From Myxococcus stipitatus (GTDB taxonomy: Bacteria; Myxococcota; Myxococcia; Myxococcales; Myxococcaceae): DNA of 64,000 nucleotides. The stretch is from positions 2,480,001 through 2,544,000 of the forward strand of contig NZ_CP147913.1 of the NCBI RefSeq assembly GCF_037414475.1. The letters run 5' to 3'. The position numbers and the translations under genes were made by a program. Below, one piece after another: positions 54,729 to 63,040 of the stretch (position 1 is the stretch's first letter; the number at the start of each line of letters is the position of its first letter). The notes beneath the pieces are model-generated. The model made no database searches, was not told the origin of the DNA, and worked only from the letters and a program-made list of their open reading frames with translations.

Positions 54729-55268
54729 TCACGAGACTGGGGAGCCACCCTCGCGAGCAGAGAGGATACGGGCCCACGGCTCGTCGATGTCGGCGAGCCC
54801 CAGGACAGCGACTACATTGTCAAGCATTCCGGCACCGAACCAGCGTCGCACGGCGGCGTCGTCATTGCCAAGCATCTGTCGAACGATATCAACCTGCTTT
54901 GCGTAACATCGGCGTACGGCCTCCCCCACAAGCGGCTCACCCACCGCACAGTTGGCTTGCATGAGGAAGCGCAGGATTGTCCGATCTGCGACGAGAGTGG
55001 CGTAGGCCCTACGCACATTGTCGAACACGAGCTTGCCATCCCCCACGTCTCGCGAGTGCGAGACCAAGGTGTCGGCCATCACAACGGAGACATGGTCAAC
55101 CACTGCCGCAAAGAGCGCCTCCTTGTTTGAGTACAGACGATAGAGATACGGCTGAGAGATGCCAACCAACTCGGCAATCTCGTGGGTCGTCGTGCCGTAG
55201 AAGCCCTTCTGCGCAAAGCACCTGATCGCAGCGGCCACGACGGCCTGACGTCGCTCAGTGCTCTTCAT
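54729..55268 (-). CDS. TetR/AcrR-family repressor
   Basis: About 179 residues from ATG 55268; a TTG at 55292 is a weaker alternative. The N-terminal helix-turn-helix is canonical: RRQAVVAAAIRCFAQKGFYG, TTTHEIAELVGISQPYLYRL, YSNKEALFAAVV. The C-terminal ligand domain is of the 180-residue type (LRFLMQANCAVGEPLVGEAV). It lies 33 nt after the SnoaL-like gene, so both share a promoter, which carries a palindrome (55789) that this protein most likely binds. Confidence 0.9.
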   Translation of the reverse strand: MKSTERRQAVVAAAIRCFAQKGFYGTTTHEIAELVGISQPYLYRLYSNKEALFAAVVDHVSVVMADTLVSHSRDVGDGKLVFDNVRRAYATLVADRTILRFLMQANCAVGEPLVGEAVRRCYAKQVDIVRQMLGNDDAAVRRWFGAGMLDNVVAVLGLADIDEPWARILSAREGGSPVS

Positions 55269-55301
55269 ACGTGCCACGTAAGCATCCACCAACGAGTTCC
55301 A

Positions 55302-55787
55302 TCAGTCGCCGAAAGTCACGCCAAGGCCAGGACCGGACGCAACGTTGGTGGGGGTGAGCGCTTCGATGGCCACGAGCGGGTTCCAGTAGTCGAGGTAGTG
55401 GGTGATCCGCGCGTCCTCATCGGTTCGGACCACCGAGATGCACTTCTGCTCGTATGGCTTGCCGGTCGTACGCGCTGTGCCCGTCGAGCGGAACTCGGCA
55501 ACCACGAGACGGGGATCAACCGTGTCGTGGAAGACCAGGTCGACGAACTGCACGTCGAAGGTCTTGGGAAAGTTGCTCATGTGCGCGAGCAGTGCGTCGC
55601 GCCCCGTTACCTTTGTCGGCACCCCGGCGGGAGCGAACGGGAACTCGAGGACCGCATTCGGGGCAAACAGGCCCACCCATTCCTCGGTGCGTCCTTCAGC
55701 CGTAAGACGCAGGTGCTCGGCGACCGTGCGCTGAGCTGCAGCGCGGCATCCGGTGACGTCTTCGATTGCGCTCACGCTCGACTCCAT
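55302..55787 (-). CDS. SnoaL/NTF2-like fold protein
   Basis: 161 residues from ATG 55787. AEHLRLTAEGRTEEWVGLFA, PNAVLEFPFAPAGVPTKVTG, then SVVRTDEDARITHYLDYWNP is the standard SnoaL-like helix, barrel and closing strand. Such proteins bind or isomerise small hydrophobic molecules. It is first in an operon with the TetR gene, so its expression is probably relieved by a small ligand, perhaps its own substrate. Confidence 0.87.
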   Translation of the reverse strand: MESSVSAIEDVTGCRAAAQRTVAEHLRLTAEGRTEEWVGLFAPNAVLEFPFAPAGVPTKVTGRDALLAHMSNFPKTFDVQFVDLVFHDTVDPRLVVAEFRSTGTARTTGKPYEQKCISVVRTDEDARITHYLDYWNPLVAIEALTPTNVASGPGLGVTFGD

Positions 55788-55788
55788 C

Positions 55789-55810
55789 AGTTAGTGGTCG
55801 ACCAATAACT
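55789..55810 (-). promoter_or_regulatory. Palindromic operator before SnoaL-TetR operon
   Basis: AGTTAGTGGTC then GACCAATAACT: a 22-bp palindrome with one mismatched pair, centred on TCGA. It ends 1 nt before the ATG of the SnoaL-like gene, so a bound TetR would block the start region itself. TetR operators of this size and A/T-flanked shape are typical. Confidence 0.8.
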
Positions 55811-55837
55811 AATCTTGCAACTTGGTCCCGTCAAGCT

Positions 55838-55899
55838 GTGCCTTCCCAAAATCCGGTTGCTGCGTCATGCGTACATCAGGGCGAGTGAGCGAGGCGCGC
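55838..55899 (+). repeat. Direct repeat R1, right copy
   Basis: Begins TGTGCCTTCCCAAAATCCGG and ends GAGCGAGGCGCG; partner of 52930-52992. Confidence 0.55.
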
Positions 55900-56052
55900 A
55901 CGAGGCAGGTGCGCGCGAGTGGCTGTGATGTGGGGCTACCACCGAGGGGGGCTAAACTGCCGACGTCTCCTCCTCGACAGCCCTCTCTGCCAACGTGAGT
56001 GAGACAGTTCGTACCCAGCAGTTTAGTGTGCAGGGCGACCCAGGCAGGGACG

Positions 56053-56460
56053 ATGAATCCGGTGGTGAAAGAGGCTCGGGTTGGGGAGACCGAGGTGGTG
56101 GAGAAGGCAAAGCGTCGTCGCTTCAGCGCGGAGGACAAGCGGCGCATCCTCGAGGAAGCGGACCGGTGCACGAAGCCCGGAGAGGTGGGCGCACTTCTGC
56201 GCCGTGAGGGGCTGTACTCCTCACTGTTGAGCGTGTGGCGACGTCAACGCGAGGCCGGAGGACAGGCCGCCCTGGAGCCAGTCAAGCGAGGCCCCCCGGC
56301 GAAGGTGCCCGCGCCCGGGGTCCGGAGAATCGCCGAGTTGGAGAAGGAGTTGGCGCGTGCCCAGGCGAAACTCAAACGCGCCGAGGCCCTGTTGGACCTC
56401 CAAAAAAAAGTATCGGAAATCCTGGGAGTGGAACTGCCCAAGCCAGACGAGGAGCCCTGA
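56053..56460 (+). CDS. IS3-family transposase OrfA (third type)
   Basis: 135 residues. RRRFSAEDKRRILEEADRCT, GEVGALLRREGLYSSLLSVW is the helix-turn-helix; ELEKELARAQAKLKRAEALL the coiled coil. An A8 run near 56402 allows -1 frameshifting into the frame open from 56235, producing the OrfAB fusion. Confidence 0.9.
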   Translation: MNPVVKEARVGETEVVEKAKRRRFSAEDKRRILEEADRCTKPGEVGALLRREGLYSSLLSVWRRQREAGGQAALEPVKRGPPAKVPAPGVRRIAELEKELARAQAKLKRAEALLDLQKKVSEILGVELPKPDEEP

Positions 56461-57464
56461 TGGCGGCGGCACGAGAGGCCGTGGGAGAGCTGGGAGTCTT
56501 TCCGGTGTGCCAGGTGATGGGCCTGTCGCGAGCCACCTTCTACCGGAGCCTGCGGCCGACGCAGGGGGCGGCCCGTGGACGTCGCCAGCCAAGGGCCTTG
56601 TCCGCCGAGCAGCGGGCCGAGGTGCTCCGCGTACTGCACGAGCCGAGATTCGCGGATGCGGCGCCCGCGGAAGTCTACGCGCAACTGCTCGATGAAGGGC
56701 GCTACCTGTGCTCGGAGCGGACGCTGTACCGGGTGCTGGCCGAGAACCAGGAGGTACGAGAGCGCCGCAACCAACTGCGCCACCCCAACCATCCGGTGCC
56801 CCAGGTGCACGCGACGAAGCCGAACGAACTCTGGAGCTGGGATATCTCCAAGCTGCACGGCCCAGGAAAGTGGACGTACTTCTACCTCTACGTCGTCCTC
56901 GACGTGTACAGCCGCGCTGTCGTCGGTTGGATGGTGGCGCACCGCGAGTCGGCCGCGCTCGCCCAGAAGCTCCTGGCGCAAACCTGCGAGCGCCAGGGCA
57001 TCCAACCTGGCCAGCTGACGATTCATGCGGACCGTGGCTCCTCCATGACGTCCAAGCCCGTGGCTCTGCTGATGGCGGACCTCGGCGTGACGAAGACGCA
57101 CTCCCGGCCCCACGTCTCCAACGACAACCCCTTCAGCGAGGCCCACTTCAAGACGCTGAAGTATCGGCCCGACTTCCCCCGCGTCTTCGGCTGCCTCCAG
57201 GATGCACGCGGCTTCTGTGCCGACTTCTTCCGTTGGTACAACGAGGAGCACCACCACTCGGGACTGGGTCTGCTCACCCCTCACGACGTCCACCACGGCC
57301 TGGCCCACGCGCGCCTCTCGGCCCGCGCCGTCGTCCTCGAGGCAGCCTTCGCCGCTCATCCCGAGCGATTCCCCCACGGACTCCCGAAGCCCCAGGCCCT
57401 TCCGAACGCTGTCTGGATTAACAACCCCGCGCACCTCCCCAACTCAAAGGCGGCTGCGCACTAA
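56460..57464 (+). CDS. IS3-family transposase OrfB (third type)
   Basis: 334 residues, ATG overlapping the OrfA stop. GVFPVCQVMGLSRATFYRSL is the second helix-turn-helix. The core has LWSWDISKLHGPGKWTYFYL, LTIHADRGSSMTSKPVALLM and SNDNPFSEAHFKTLKYRPDF, the DDE triad, then WYNEEHHHSGLGLLTP. Intact. Confidence 0.92.
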   Translation: MAAAREAVGELGVFPVCQVMGLSRATFYRSLRPTQGAARGRRQPRALSAEQRAEVLRVLHEPRFADAAPAEVYAQLLDEGRYLCSERTLYRVLAENQEVRERRNQLRHPNHPVPQVHATKPNELWSWDISKLHGPGKWTYFYLYVVLDVYSRAVVGWMVAHRESAALAQKLLAQTCERQGIQPGQLTIHADRGSSMTSKPVALLMADLGVTKTHSRPHVSNDNPFSEAHFKTLKYRPDFPRVFGCLQDARGFCADFFRWYNEEHHHSGLGLLTPHDVHHGLAHARLSARAVVLEAAFAAHPERFPHGLPKPQALPNAVWINNPAHLPNSKAAAH

Positions 57465-58605
57465 TCTCTCAGTTTCACTGTCTCATTCACGTTGACAGGT
57501 TCCGCTTCCCTTAGCTCTATCACCTTGGCTCCGTACCCCGGGCACTGCATCTCACGCGTCTCGGGCGCATCTTTCCCGAGCGACAGGTGCGTCCGGCTCG
57601 CGTTGTAGTAGCGCTGGTACTCGCGCAGCAGGCGCCGAGCGTGGGCTTCGTTCAGGACGACGACAGGGTCCAGCAGCTCCCTACGTATCGAGCCGATGAC
57701 TCTCTCCGTATAGGGATTTTGCCACGGACACCGTGCTGCACTCGGCACCTCGCGAATCCCCAAATGGGTAAGGGTGGCGTGAACGCCCTCGGAGTGGAGC
57801 TTGTCCCTATCTCGATACAAGTACCTTGGAGCACTGGCCCAGGGAAAGGCTTCTCGCAACTGCTGCTTCGTCCATTCCTCCGTCGGGTGCGCTGTCACAT
57901 TGAGGTGGAGGATTCGCCTGTCCCGGTGGCGCACAACCACAAATCCCAACAACACTCCAAACGTCGCAGTCGGAATGACAAAGAAGTCCATCCCCGCGGA
58001 CTCCGCCAGATGCAAGCGCAAGAAGTTCCGCCATGTTGGTGATGGTTTCGGCGCTCCCCTTCTCGGTCTGGACATGTAACGAGCGACCGTTGTCTGGCCT
58101 ACCTCCATCCACAACTTCAGCATCTCCCCGTGAATGCGCGGGCACCCCACGTCGGGTTAGCATCGGCCATGCGCCGAATCAATGCGCGCAGTTCCGGAGT
58201 TGCCCGAGGCCGCCCCACCCGGCTCCGGGACTTCCAGAGCCAGAAGAGCCGAAAGCCCATCCGATGCCACTTCACCACAGTCGCCGGCTGAACCAGGCAC
58301 AGTGGCCTGCGCCAACCCTGCCAGAGACGCTGGAGAACGACCCAGAAGACCCGGTCACGCCGGGCAAGCCTCGGGGATGGGCGCTTCTCTCGGACGAGTG
58401 CGAGTTGCTGGCGAAGAGCCAAGTTCTCCAGCGCCAGATCCGAACGGCTCCGCAGGACCGAGCGCATCGACTCGACCAGCGCCTTCAAGAAGACCCGCCT
58501 TTTGCCATTCCTGCCGACCGTAGCTGGCAGGTCAAAACTCGGCCACGCCCTGTCACGCGCCGCTTGGCGCAATATAGACAGCCCCGCACGCTCACCCACT
58601 TCCAC
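57461..58605 (-). pseudogene. Frameshifted integrase-core transposase
   Basis: Two frames on the minus strand join to one protein. The first (to about 58140) gives ALENLALRQQLALVREKRPS, LVQPATVVKWHRMGFRLFW, ADANPTWGA. The second resumes with CPRIHGEMLKLWMEVGQTTV, then SAGMDFFVIPTATFGVLLGF, HRDRRILHLNVT, SAARCPWQNPYTERVIGSIR. This is a common integrase-core (rve) transposase with a one-base indel near 58140, so it is presumably dead unless the shift is a sequence error. Confidence 0.82.
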
Positions 58606-58688
58606 CCCGTCTGTCTCCCATGCATTGGGTCCCTGAACTCATGGGGGCCATTCAAAGGACCGTGCATGAAATGACGCGTTCGCTAACG

Positions 58689-58722
58689 CACGCGTGGCAC
58701 TGGACCCGAATTTCCGGTAGCC
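58689..58722 (+). repeat. Repeat R2, copy 2
   Basis: GTGGCACTGGACCCGAATTT then CCGGTAGCC; near copy of 54585-54620. It forms the point where the RCC1-repeat gene loses its 3' part. Confidence 0.5.
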
Positions 58723-59262
58723 ACAACGGCTGGCTGCTGTTCGGCGTCGTCGTGCGGTTGGGGTAGTCGTTCGTGGTGCCATCGCCCCGTTGGCCATAGA
58801 GGTTCTGTCCAAGGGTCCAGACGCGGCCCTGGACGTCGAGCGCGACGCTCTGGAAACTGCCGCCCGCCACGTCCTTGAAACGCAACTCCGCGGGCAGGGC
58901 GATGTCTACGGGCGGGACCTGGTTGTACGGATTGGCGTGGCCGACGCCGAGCTGTCCGGCGCGGTTGGAGCCGATGCCCAACACCCGACCGTTCACCAGG
59001 TAGAACAACTGGTACTCGGCGCTGGCGATGCGGGTCAGCCCCGCGAGGCTGTCACCCGCGTCGGTGGGGCCCCTCCCGCGTCGGGCGGGCCCGCATCCTG
59101 AGTCCCCGCGTCCTGCGTTCCCGCGTCGTCGCCGGCCTCCTCGACGAACCCGGTGTCTGGAGGGTCCTCCGTTCCCGAATCAGCGGACGACGCGGAGCAC
59201 CCCATGAGGACCACGGCGAGCGTGACGAAGAGCGTACGAAAGTGACATGTGGCTCTTGTCAC
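58723..59262 (-). pseudogene. RCC1-repeat lipoprotein, frameshifted and truncated
   Basis: A signal peptide with lipobox (LFVTLAVVLMGCSASSAD) and an Asp/Ala/Gly/Pro linker with DAGTQDAG repeats end in a stop. One base over, the frame continues DSLAGLTRIASAEYQL into RCC1 blades (VLGIGSNRAGQLGVGHANP, VWTLGQNLYGQRGDGTTND). A single-base indel near 59050-59070 separates them, and the C-terminal blades are missing beyond 58723 where repeat R2 starts. Myxobacteria have many such surface RCC1 lipoproteins. Confidence 0.75.
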
Positions 59263-59264
59263 TT
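59240..59264 (-). promoter_or_regulatory. Inverted repeat over RCC1 lipoprotein start
   Basis: AAGTGACA, 9 nt, TGTCACTT: perfect 8-bp arms overlapping the GTG start. Possible operator or translational hairpin. Confidence 0.45.
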
Positions 59265-59285
59265 AATTGCCGCAACGAAGGGAAG

Positions 59286-59939
59286 TCAGGTGGGGTAGAC
59301 TCCGTCTGGATAGAGACGCTCGGGTGCGAGCGCGCGGATGTCCCGCACGTAGGACTCGAACCAATCGAGGAAGGTGTCGAACACGTGGCTGGGAGCGTGC
59401 CCTCGCTGTTCCCAGACGAAGCGGCGCGTGTCCTGGAAGCAGGCCCAGGCCAGCTCTCCCATGTGATTGAGCACGAGGGCGGGGGCCTTCAGGTCACCGC
59501 CGCTCGTGGCGATGCACCACTGGATGTCCCGGGGCAACAGGTAGGCCGCCGCGAAGGGGACCAGATGCGACGTGGTGATGGGGCGGTTGTCAAGGGTGAC
59601 GCCCGACGGAATCCGCACCAGGGCGAGGGACTCCAGCACTTCGTCCGGTGAGTACACGCGGAAGTTGGCGGGCAGCGCCGTCCACACCGCTTGCTCGCCC
59701 TCCTCGGCGCGCGGCACCTCGACACGCGCGAAGGCGTGCAGCCGCCAGAACTCGCGCAGCCCGGAGGCAAGCGCGGAGCCTCCCGCTGGAGGTGGGCCCC
59801 CCAGGAGCTCCGGGAGCAGCTCCAGGTCTTCTTCCGACACGGGCGGGCCCAGCACGAGCCTTCCTCCAAATCCCTTCGCCCACTGCTCGACATCCGCCAA
59901 TAGCGCCCGGTAGCGGGGCTGAACTGATTGCTCACTCAT
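59286..59939 (-). CDS. SMI1/KNR4-like protein
   Basis: 217 residues, ATG 59939. PPVSEEDLELLPELLGGPPP near residue 32 and LREFWRLHAFARVEVPRAEE, then an ending FLDWFESYVRDIRAL, follow the SMI1/KNR4 (SUKH) pattern in which the first motif contacts ligands. SUKH proteins are often immunity proteins against nuclease toxins, but standalone copies are common in myxobacteria. No toxin gene is adjacent. Confidence 0.7.
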   Translation of the reverse strand: MSEQSVQPRYRALLADVEQWAKGFGGRLVLGPPVSEEDLELLPELLGGPPPAGGSALASGLREFWRLHAFARVEVPRAEEGEQAVWTALPANFRVYSPDEVLESLALVRIPSGVTLDNRPITTSHLVPFAAAYLLPRDIQWCIATSGGDLKAPALVLNHMGELAWACFQDTRRFVWEQRGHAPSHVFDTFLDWFESYVRDIRALAPERLYPDGVYPT

Positions 59940-60509
59940 GCTCGCGAGCTTACCTGTCAGAGGGGAGACCTTCGTGGATGTGAAAGCCGGCGTGAGTCCG
60001 TGTACCTTGAGGGCATGTCACGCGGACGCGGTTGGATGTTGCGCATAAGAGGGATGGGGCCCTGTTGAAGGGGAGGGAGGGTGCAGAGGGGCCGAGGAGA
60101 ACCGCTGACGGGGCCGCCCGAGCGATGCTCCCGATTAGTGCACTGGTTTATGACTCCATCAAGTGGTCATCCCTGCTACTGAGAGTCTTGGCGTTCCGTT
60201 AACGCGGAGACTATTTGAGCTGACGGAGACAGCGGCAGTAGCGGAACCAGGCGGCGAGCTTCGCCTCCAGTTCGCGCACCTCGGCCGCCTTGAGAGCTAC
60301 AGGCGGCGCAGGTTCGGGCGGCAGCGCAGAGGCACCACCGGAGAGACATGCCGTCGCGCCGTGGCACCAGGGCTTGAGGTGAAGGGGCGGGACTTTCGCC
60401 CTTGGATTTACGCTTACAAATCGACATCACGGCCGTCATGGCGACGAACGCGGCGGCAAGAACACCAGAATGCAGGAGCGAAGGTGGAACACTGACTGGC
60501 TGGCGCTAT
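59940..60509 (+). other. Gene-free stretch
   Basis: 570 bases with no credible gene. The first part holds the promoter side of the SMI1-like gene. From about 60170 it appears to be rearranged sequence with short frames only. Confidence 0.4.
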
Positions 60510-60790
60510 TCAGGGTGGCACCATATTCCAGAGCCCACGGTCCGCACTGCGAACGACACGCCAGCCGACTCTATCTGGCGCACGAAGAGCGGCAGCTTCA
60601 GCTCCGGGCCGGTACTGCTCCGCCTCCTTGAAGTACTGCGTGAGCGAATACTCCAACAGCGACTGGCAAGACTGCATGTATCGACGCGCCCGGAGGAATG
60701 TCTGGAGACGACCTTCAAGAAGCGCGGGGCTTCGATCCACGCGAGCGCGGAGAAGCGCGGGATTGGAGCGCCGCGCAGCACCGTGTCGAA
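60510..60790 (-). pseudogene. Remnant of the gene family seen at 61763
   Basis: On the minus strand RARRYMQSCQSLLEYSLTQY, FKEAEQYRPGAEAAALRA matches the end of the 61763 protein (RARRYMQSRQSLLEYSLTQY, FKEVERYRP). Directly upstream, in another frame, LRGAPIPRFSALAWIEAPRF matches the fragment at 45456. So two pieces of one family are joined by an internal deletion. Confidence 0.6.
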
Positions 60791-60860
60791 GTCGAGGTCC
60801 GGCCGTTGGACAAACAAAAGCACTCGTTTCTCCTTGGCCCTCGTGCTGGGATGCCTCACC

Positions 60861-61580
60861 ATGGGCGATTGGGCGGTGACGACGCACTGGGCATGGACAC
60901 GGCCACGAATGCCTGAAGCCAGGGACTTTCCGAGCGACCGCTGGGCTGCCCGCCTTGGCCGAGTGGGCCCGGGGCTCTGGCAGTTGGAAACGCTCCAGAA
61001 GTACGGCTACTACCGTGCCCCCGAAGGGACGGCCGCCGTGGGAGTCCAAGCTCCCGACGGCTATTTGGTGGAATACGGAGGCGGCCCCTTCGCCGCAGCC
61101 TGGAACTATCTCGTCGCCACAGAGCCCTCCGGTGCAAGCCGCTTCGCGCGAGCCGCGGGGCTGCTGGGTGAAGACGCCTCCCTCCCGCCTGCGGTTCAAC
61201 ACGCGGTGCTGTGCCTGCGCACCCCCATCCGCTTCGAGCGCCCTCTTGCGTCCTGGAGTCTGAGCGAAAGCCATCTGGACTCAGCCCCCGCCGCCCGCGT
61301 CGCTGAGGCGCTCATCGCCGGAGGCCCCCCTCCTCGCCGGGGACGGATCGAATGCGTAGTGGGACTCTTTACTTTCGAGTTCGGCTGGGTCCACACAGGC
61401 GTCCTGACACTATTCATCGACGAGTCGATGGAGCAAAGTGGGGCCGAGCTCGAAATGACAGGCCGGTTCAACGCACTCTCCGAGACAAAGGAGGTCGGCC
61501 CGTTCGCGCACTCCCTGTACATGGAGCGGCCCACATCAATACCGGTGCCCCTCGTCGCCTGGCCCTTCCCCACGCGGTAA
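60861..61580 (+). CDS. Unknown protein, possibly N-terminally truncated
   Basis: 239 residues from ATG 60861; the frame continues upstream through antisense debris, so an earlier start is unlikely. GLWQLETLQKYGYYRAPEGT, LVEYGGGPFAAAWNYLVATE, RIECVVGLFTFEFGWVHTGV. No family, signal peptide or membrane segment recognised. Neighbours are remnants, so this may be the surviving 3' part of a larger gene. Confidence 0.55.
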   Translation: MGDWAVTTHWAWTRPRMPEARDFPSDRWAARLGRVGPGLWQLETLQKYGYYRAPEGTAAVGVQAPDGYLVEYGGGPFAAAWNYLVATEPSGASRFARAAGLLGEDASLPPAVQHAVLCLRTPIRFERPLASWSLSESHLDSAPAARVAEALIAGGPPPRRGRIECVVGLFTFEFGWVHTGVLTLFIDESMEQSGAELEMTGRFNALSETKEVGPFAHSLYMERPTSIPVPLVAWPFPTR

Positions 61581-61762
61581 GGGCTCACTCAGAAGGAACC
61601 GTTCTTCCCCGAAGGAGGGCTGGGTGGGTGAACAGTCCAGCTGCAACCGGCGGAACGGCGTGTACCGGCGGGTGAGGCAGGAGCCGACAGGCGCGCCTGT
61701 CAATGCGCGTCCTGGTTCCTCCAACTCCTGCCTTTGCTCCCTGCCCTGCCCAGCCACCGCAG

Positions 61763-62194
61763 TCAGGGCCGGTACCGCTCCACCTCTTTGAAGTACTGGG
61801 TGAGCGAGTACTCCAGCAGCGACTGTCGGGACTGCATGTACCGGCGAGCCCGGAGGAAGGGCAACCAGACGCGCTTACCCACCCGCACCTGGGACTCCTC
61901 CAGCTTCTCGCGCAACACCCACGTCCCGCCCAGCCGCCGCACGAGGACATCTCCCAGATAGGCACCAAGCGCTGGGGCGGTATGGCTGTCGATGAGTTCG
62001 CGCGTGTACCGCTCCGGAAAGTTGTCCCGCCAGAAGTAGAAGTCCAAGTCGGTGAGGGACTCGGCCGTCTCGTCCATGATGGAGGGCACCTTGGTATGCA
62101 GCGCTGCCACGAGGCCTTCGGTGGAGACGATCTTGAAAAGGCGCGGCGTTCTGATCGCGTGAGCCAGGATCGCAGGAAGAGAGACGGCCGGCAA
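61763..62194 (-). CDS. Unknown protein, N-terminus fused to IS21 end
   Basis: 143 residues. It starts inside the tract that follows IstB (AVSLPAILAHAIRTPRLFKI) and continues with VPSIMDETAESLTDLDFYFW, ELIDSHTAPALGAYLGDVLV and RARRYMQSRQSLLEYSLTQY. Fragments of the same family are at 60510 and 45456. The natural start has probably been replaced by IS21 sequence. No known domain. Confidence 0.55.
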   Translation of the reverse strand: MPAVSLPAILAHAIRTPRLFKIVSTEGLVAALHTKVPSIMDETAESLTDLDFYFWRDNFPERYTRELIDSHTAPALGAYLGDVLVRRLGGTWVLREKLEESQVRVGKRVWLPFLRARRYMQSRQSLLEYSLTQYFKEVERYRP

Positions 62195-62248
62195 AGCGAG
62201 CGCGAGAGCGCGACGCTTGCCGGCCGACAGTGTTGCTGAGGGGTTGAC

Positions 62249-63040
62249 TCAGGCCGCGTCGAGCTCTTGCTCCTGGTCGGAGCGGCGAGACTTGCCGGTG
62301 ATGCGGACGAGCAATCCCTTGTGCACGAGGCGGTCTGCGATAGCGGATGCCGCGGCGCTGTTGTGGAAGAGCTTGCCCCAGTCCTTGAAAGGAAGGTTGG
62401 TGGTGACGATGGTGGAGGCGCGTTGGTAGCGCTTGTTGAAGACTTGGTAGAGGAGGTCGGCCCCCCGGGCATCGAAGCTGAGATATCCGAGTTCGTCGAT
62501 GAGGAGGAGTTCGGGTGCAGCCCAGGCGGAAAGCCGTTTGTGGAGAGTGTTTTTGGATTGGCCCACGACGAGGTCATTCACCAGGTCGGCGGCCACGACG
62601 AAGCGGACACGATAGCCGCGGAGGCAGGCAAGTTGTCCGAGGGCACTGGCGAGGTGCGTCTTGCCTACCCCGCTTGGGCCGATGAAGACGACGTTGCTCT
62701 TCTCCCGAATGAAGTCGAGGGACGCCGCGCGCATGACGAGCTCTCTGTCGATGTGCTTGGGGTAGTTGAAGTCATAGGAATCGATGGTGGGGAGAGGAAA
62801 AATGGCGGAGCGGCGCAGTGCCGTCTTGGCTCGAGCTTCGGTGGTGTCGCGGAGTTGCTCGCGCATGAGATTGTCCAGAAGTGACGAGGGAGAGTCGTTT
62901 CTGGCAATGGCTTTGGCCAGGGCCGCACTCAACTGACTGGCAGCATGCTCGAGTCCGAGAGCGCGCAGGACATCTTCGAGTGAGAGTGTAGACAAGTCAT
63001 GAGGGAAGACGGAGGTTGGGCTTCTGGGGCGGGAGGGCAT
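62249..63040 (-). CDS. istB: IS21 helper ATPase IstB
   Basis: 263 residues from ATG 63040, overlapping the istA end by 44 nt. Walker A GPSGVGKTH, Walker B LLLIDELGYLSFD, sensor STIVTTNLPFKDW and the arginine-finger region ADRLVHKGLLVRITGKSRRS are intact AAA+ motifs of IstB. It remodels target DNA for IstA. Two C-terminal remnants of the same gene are at 54138 and 45550. Confidence 0.94.
   Translation of the reverse strand: MPSRPRSPTSVFPHDLSTLSLEDVLRALGLEHAASQLSAALAKAIARNDSPSSLLDNLMREQLRDTTEARAKTALRRSAIFPLPTIDSYDFNYPKHIDRELVMRAASLDFIREKSNVVFIGPSGVGKTHLASALGQLACLRGYRVRFVVAADLVNDLVVGQSKNTLHKRLSAWAAPELLLIDELGYLSFDARGADLLYQVFNKRYQRASTIVTTNLPFKDWGKLFHNSAAASAIADRLVHKGLLVRITGKSRRSDQEQELDAA

Larger units (their letters stand above)
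55989..57498 (+). mobile_element. IS3-family element (third type)
   Basis: Ends TGCCAACGTGAGTGAGACAG on the left and, inverted, TGTCAACGTGAATGAGACAG on the right give a good terminal repeat. Contains orfA and orfB on the plus strand with an A8 slippage site. Target duplication not found. Distinct in sequence from the other two IS3 types in the window. Confidence 0.85.

Noticed and set aside
60402..60860. Upstream part of the open frame of the 60861 gene
   Set aside because: It overlaps recognisable antisense gene remnants and lacks a ribosome site, so the start at 60861 was preferred.
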